A DNA stretch of 41,896 nt from Pseudomonadota bacterium (GTDB taxonomy: Bacteria; Pseudomonadota; Gammaproteobacteria; Pseudomonadales; Pseudohongiellaceae), in NCBI GenBank assembly GCA_022566775.1, contig JADFIJ010000003.1:1-41896 (forward strand), read 5' to 3'. A program made the position numbers and the translations under genes. Position 1 is the first letter of the stretch, and each line of letters starts with the position of its first letter. The notes beneath the pieces are model-generated. The model made no database searches, had not been told where the DNA came from, and saw only the letters and a list, made by a program, of their open reading frames with translations. Below, in pieces: positions 39,549 through 41,896 of the stretch.

Positions 39549-40520
39549 TTGAAACTATTCTTGGTAGGAGCCAACAGCCCCACAGGTAAGGGTTTGATTG
39601 ATATTTTGCGGCAACGCAAGATACGGTTTCAGGCGCCAGCAGACAAACATTTTCTGCCGGAAAATGCCGTCGAAATTGCCAAGATGGTGACAGACTATTC
39701 CCCCAGCCAATTGATTAATATGGCGGATTTCATCTCCGGCAATCACAGTGCCCTGAAACGGGCGGAATCTTCCGAGCAACGTTGTCAGCAAATTAACGCC
39801 AGGCTGCCGGCAACACTCGCCGAAATCTGCAATCACCTCAATATTCCCATGGTGCATTTGTCCAACAGCTATGTATTTGATGGCGAGAAGAAGTTGGGAT
39901 ACAACGAGAATGATGGGACTAATCCACAGGGGGTTTATGGTCGCTATTCACTGGAAGGCGAGAAGGCGGTGGAGGAGCATCACGCTCACATCATTATTCG
40001 TTCTGGCTGGCTGTTCGGAAATCATAAGAAAGGCCTGATTAAATCCTGGATTAGCAGTGTGAAAAAGAATGAGGGACGGCTGGAGCTTGCCCGCAGGCGC
40101 TTTAGCCCGACCTATACCGGCGATCTCGCCGCCGCTATTCTCGCTGTTTCTCAGCAGGTGGATTGCGAGGCGAATGTCTGGGGTACTTATCACTACAGCG
40201 GTCTCGAAACCAAGAAAGAAGCGGAGTTTGCGGAGCAGACTATCAAGTATGCAGCGAACCACGACGAAGATATTTATCAATTGCTGGATCGTCTGGTGAT
40301 TACCGACAGGGAGGCGAGATTGCCAGAAATTCCAAACTCCACGTTGTCCAGTAAGAAAATATTTGACACTTTCGGCATTAAACCGAAATCCTGGCATGGC
40401 AATCTGCAGGCTACGATAAAGTCGCTCTACGGGAGTAGGAAAATCTCTTTACCGGCGAAAGCCGACACCGCTTCACCGGCAGGAACCGATGGTTCTGCAG
40501 CGAAGTCGAGCACCGCTTGA
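39549..40520 (+). CDS. SDR family/dTDP-4-dehydrorhamnose reductase-like protein
   Basis: VHLSNSYVFDGEKKLGYNENDGTNPQGVYGRYSLEGEKAV and IIRSGWLFG are RfbD-like. Confidence 0.8.
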   Translation: MKLFLVGANSPTGKGLIDILRQRKIRFQAPADKHFLPENAVEIAKMVTDYSPSQLINMADFISGNHSALKRAESSEQRCQQINARLPATLAEICNHLNIPMVHLSNSYVFDGEKKLGYNENDGTNPQGVYGRYSLEGEKAVEEHHAHIIIRSGWLFGNHKKGLIKSWISSVKKNEGRLELARRRFSPTYTGDLAAAILAVSQQVDCEANVWGTYHYSGLETKKEAEFAEQTIKYAANHDEDIYQLLDRLVITDREARLPEIPNSTLSSKKIFDTFGIKPKSWHGNLQATIKSLYGSRKISLPAKADTASPAGTDGSAAKSSTA

Positions 40521-40534
40521 CCACGGATCCCACT

Positions 40535-41764
40535 ATGACGCAGCAGCCTAAAAGTGGACTCACGCCTATCGATCAGGCTCTCGATAGATTGCTGGCAAGC
40601 CTGAAACCTATCGAAGAGCGAGAGACAGTTCCCATACTGGGGGCACGGGGTCGAATCCTTGCCGCTGCGATCGAGGCAGCGATGGATGTACCTCCCCACG
40701 ACAATAGTGCGATGGATGGCTACGCGGTGAGAGCGCTCGATACCGCCGGCGCAGAAGTTACGCTACCCGTAGGCCAGCGCATTGCGGCGGGCCAGATCGG
40801 CGATCCTCTGCGCGCAGGAGAGGCGGCGCGCATCTTCACCGGGGCACCCATGCCCGATGGTGCAGACGCCGTGGTTATGCAAGAGAATTGCAGTGTGAGT
40901 GGAGACCGGGTCACAATTTTACAGGCAGTTGAACCCGGGGAAAATCTTCGCAGAGCGGGTGAAGATATAAAGACAGGAGCGACCCTGTTTGAGGCGGGGC
41001 ACAGACTTCGATCCCAGGATATCGGCCTGATTGCTTCGCTGGGAATCGCGGAGGTCACACTCACCCGCAGATTGCGAATCGCATTGATGACCACTGGCGA
41101 TGAATTGGTGCAACCCGGCACCGAGCTAAAACCTGGGCAAATTTATAATTCCAACTTCTACGGCCTGTCATCCCTGCTGCAGGCGTTCGGCGCCGAGGTA
41201 GTCGATCTCGGTGTGGTTGGCGATGATTTTGAAAGCACGCGGCAGGCACTGGCCGCCGCGGCCAAATCGGTAGATTGCATAATCAGTACCGGCGGCGTCT
41301 CTGTCGGCGAGGAAGATCATGTCCGGGCGGCGGTAGAAGCCGAGGGGTCACTGGACCTGTGGAAGCTCGCCATCAAACCGGGCAAACCCCTGGCCGGTGG
41401 CAAGGTGCGAGGCACCCAGTTCTTTGGTTTGCCAGGCAATCCGGTGTCTGCGTTTATCACATTTGTGCTGATAGTGCGGCCTTGTCTGCTGCGAATGTCG
41501 GGATGCGACAGACTGGTGCCAGCCAGTTTTTACCTGCCGGCAGCCTTTGCCCGTCCCGAATCGAGACAGAGGCAGGAGTATCTCCGGGTCACGGTTCAGG
41601 CCGGTGAAGACAGCAAGCAATCTTTGCTGCCGTTTAACAACCAAAGCTCCGGTGTCGGTTCTTCCCTCAGTGGTGCCGATGGCCTTGCCATCATTCCTGC
41701 CTATACTTCTGTCGCCGTGGGGGATAGTCTGGAATACATTCCATTTTCCGAGTTACTGAACTGA
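40535..41764 (+). CDS. moeA: Molybdopterin molybdotransferase MoeA
   Basis: VPPHDNSAMDGYAVRA, IFTGAPMPDGADAVVMQE, STGGVSVGEEDHV, FGLPGNPVSAFITF. Confidence 0.94.
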   Translation: MTQQPKSGLTPIDQALDRLLASLKPIEERETVPILGARGRILAAAIEAAMDVPPHDNSAMDGYAVRALDTAGAEVTLPVGQRIAAGQIGDPLRAGEAARIFTGAPMPDGADAVVMQENCSVSGDRVTILQAVEPGENLRRAGEDIKTGATLFEAGHRLRSQDIGLIASLGIAEVTLTRRLRIALMTTGDELVQPGTELKPGQIYNSNFYGLSSLLQAFGAEVVDLGVVGDDFESTRQALAAAAKSVDCIISTGGVSVGEEDHVRAAVEAEGSLDLWKLAIKPGKPLAGGKVRGTQFFGLPGNPVSAFITFVLIVRPCLLRMSGCDRLVPASFYLPAAFARPESRQRQEYLRVTVQAGEDSKQSLLPFNNQSSGVGSSLSGADGLAIIPAYTSVAVGDSLEYIPFSELLN

Positions 41765-41776
41765 ATCAATTCTTCG

Positions 41777-41896
41777 ATGCCCCGCGCTTTACTCACAGTT
41801 ACCATCATCACCATACTGCTACAGGCCTGCCAGAGCGTGGACCAACCGCCGCAGCCTGATGGCGGCGAAGCAGATCGCGACCGGCCCCTGACGATA
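41777..41896 (+). CDS. Hypothetical lipoprotein, truncated by window end
   Basis: MPRALLTVTIITILLQACQSVDQPPQPDGGEADRDRPLTI, open to the window end; lipobox-like LLQAC. Confidence 0.5.
   Translation, partial: MPRALLTVTIITILLQACQSVDQPPQPDGGEADRDRPLTI

Overview
The window looks like a gammaproteobacterial chromosomal segment; this is an impression from gene content and was not tested. No rRNA, tRNA or CRISPR array was recognised. Ordinary content includes a cupredoxin fragment, a cyclase-family protein, an ACT-domain protein, a penicillin-acylase-family hydrolase, an amidohydrolase, an ECF sigma operon, a CPA2 antiporter, a GH114-like protein, hemH, a periplasmic xanthine-dehydrogenase-type Mo hydroxylase (three subunits), an M14 peptidase, a prlF-yhaV toxin-antitoxin pair, a galM-like protein, a caspase-like protein, uvrA, ssb, an RfbD-like reductase and moeA. 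The most interesting parts are: (1) a visibly AT-richer five-gene cassette at 9.9-14.3 kb (LicC-like nucleotidyltransferase, HisC/CobD-like PLP enzyme, LicD-like transferase, CDP-alcohol phosphotransferase, histidine phosphatase), which could be a CDP-amino-alcohol synthesis and transfer pathway; (2) a Tat-exported linalool dehydratase/isomerase-like protein that keeps the Cys-x8-Cys pair; (3) a gene graveyard at 8.4-9.6 kb with remnants of at least three genes, one related to an intact gene about 8 kb away; (4) a Cys-less redoxin / cytochrome c / copper monooxygenase-like fusion; (5) several palindromic or MITE-like elements and a heptamer tandem repeat just upstream of a gene start.
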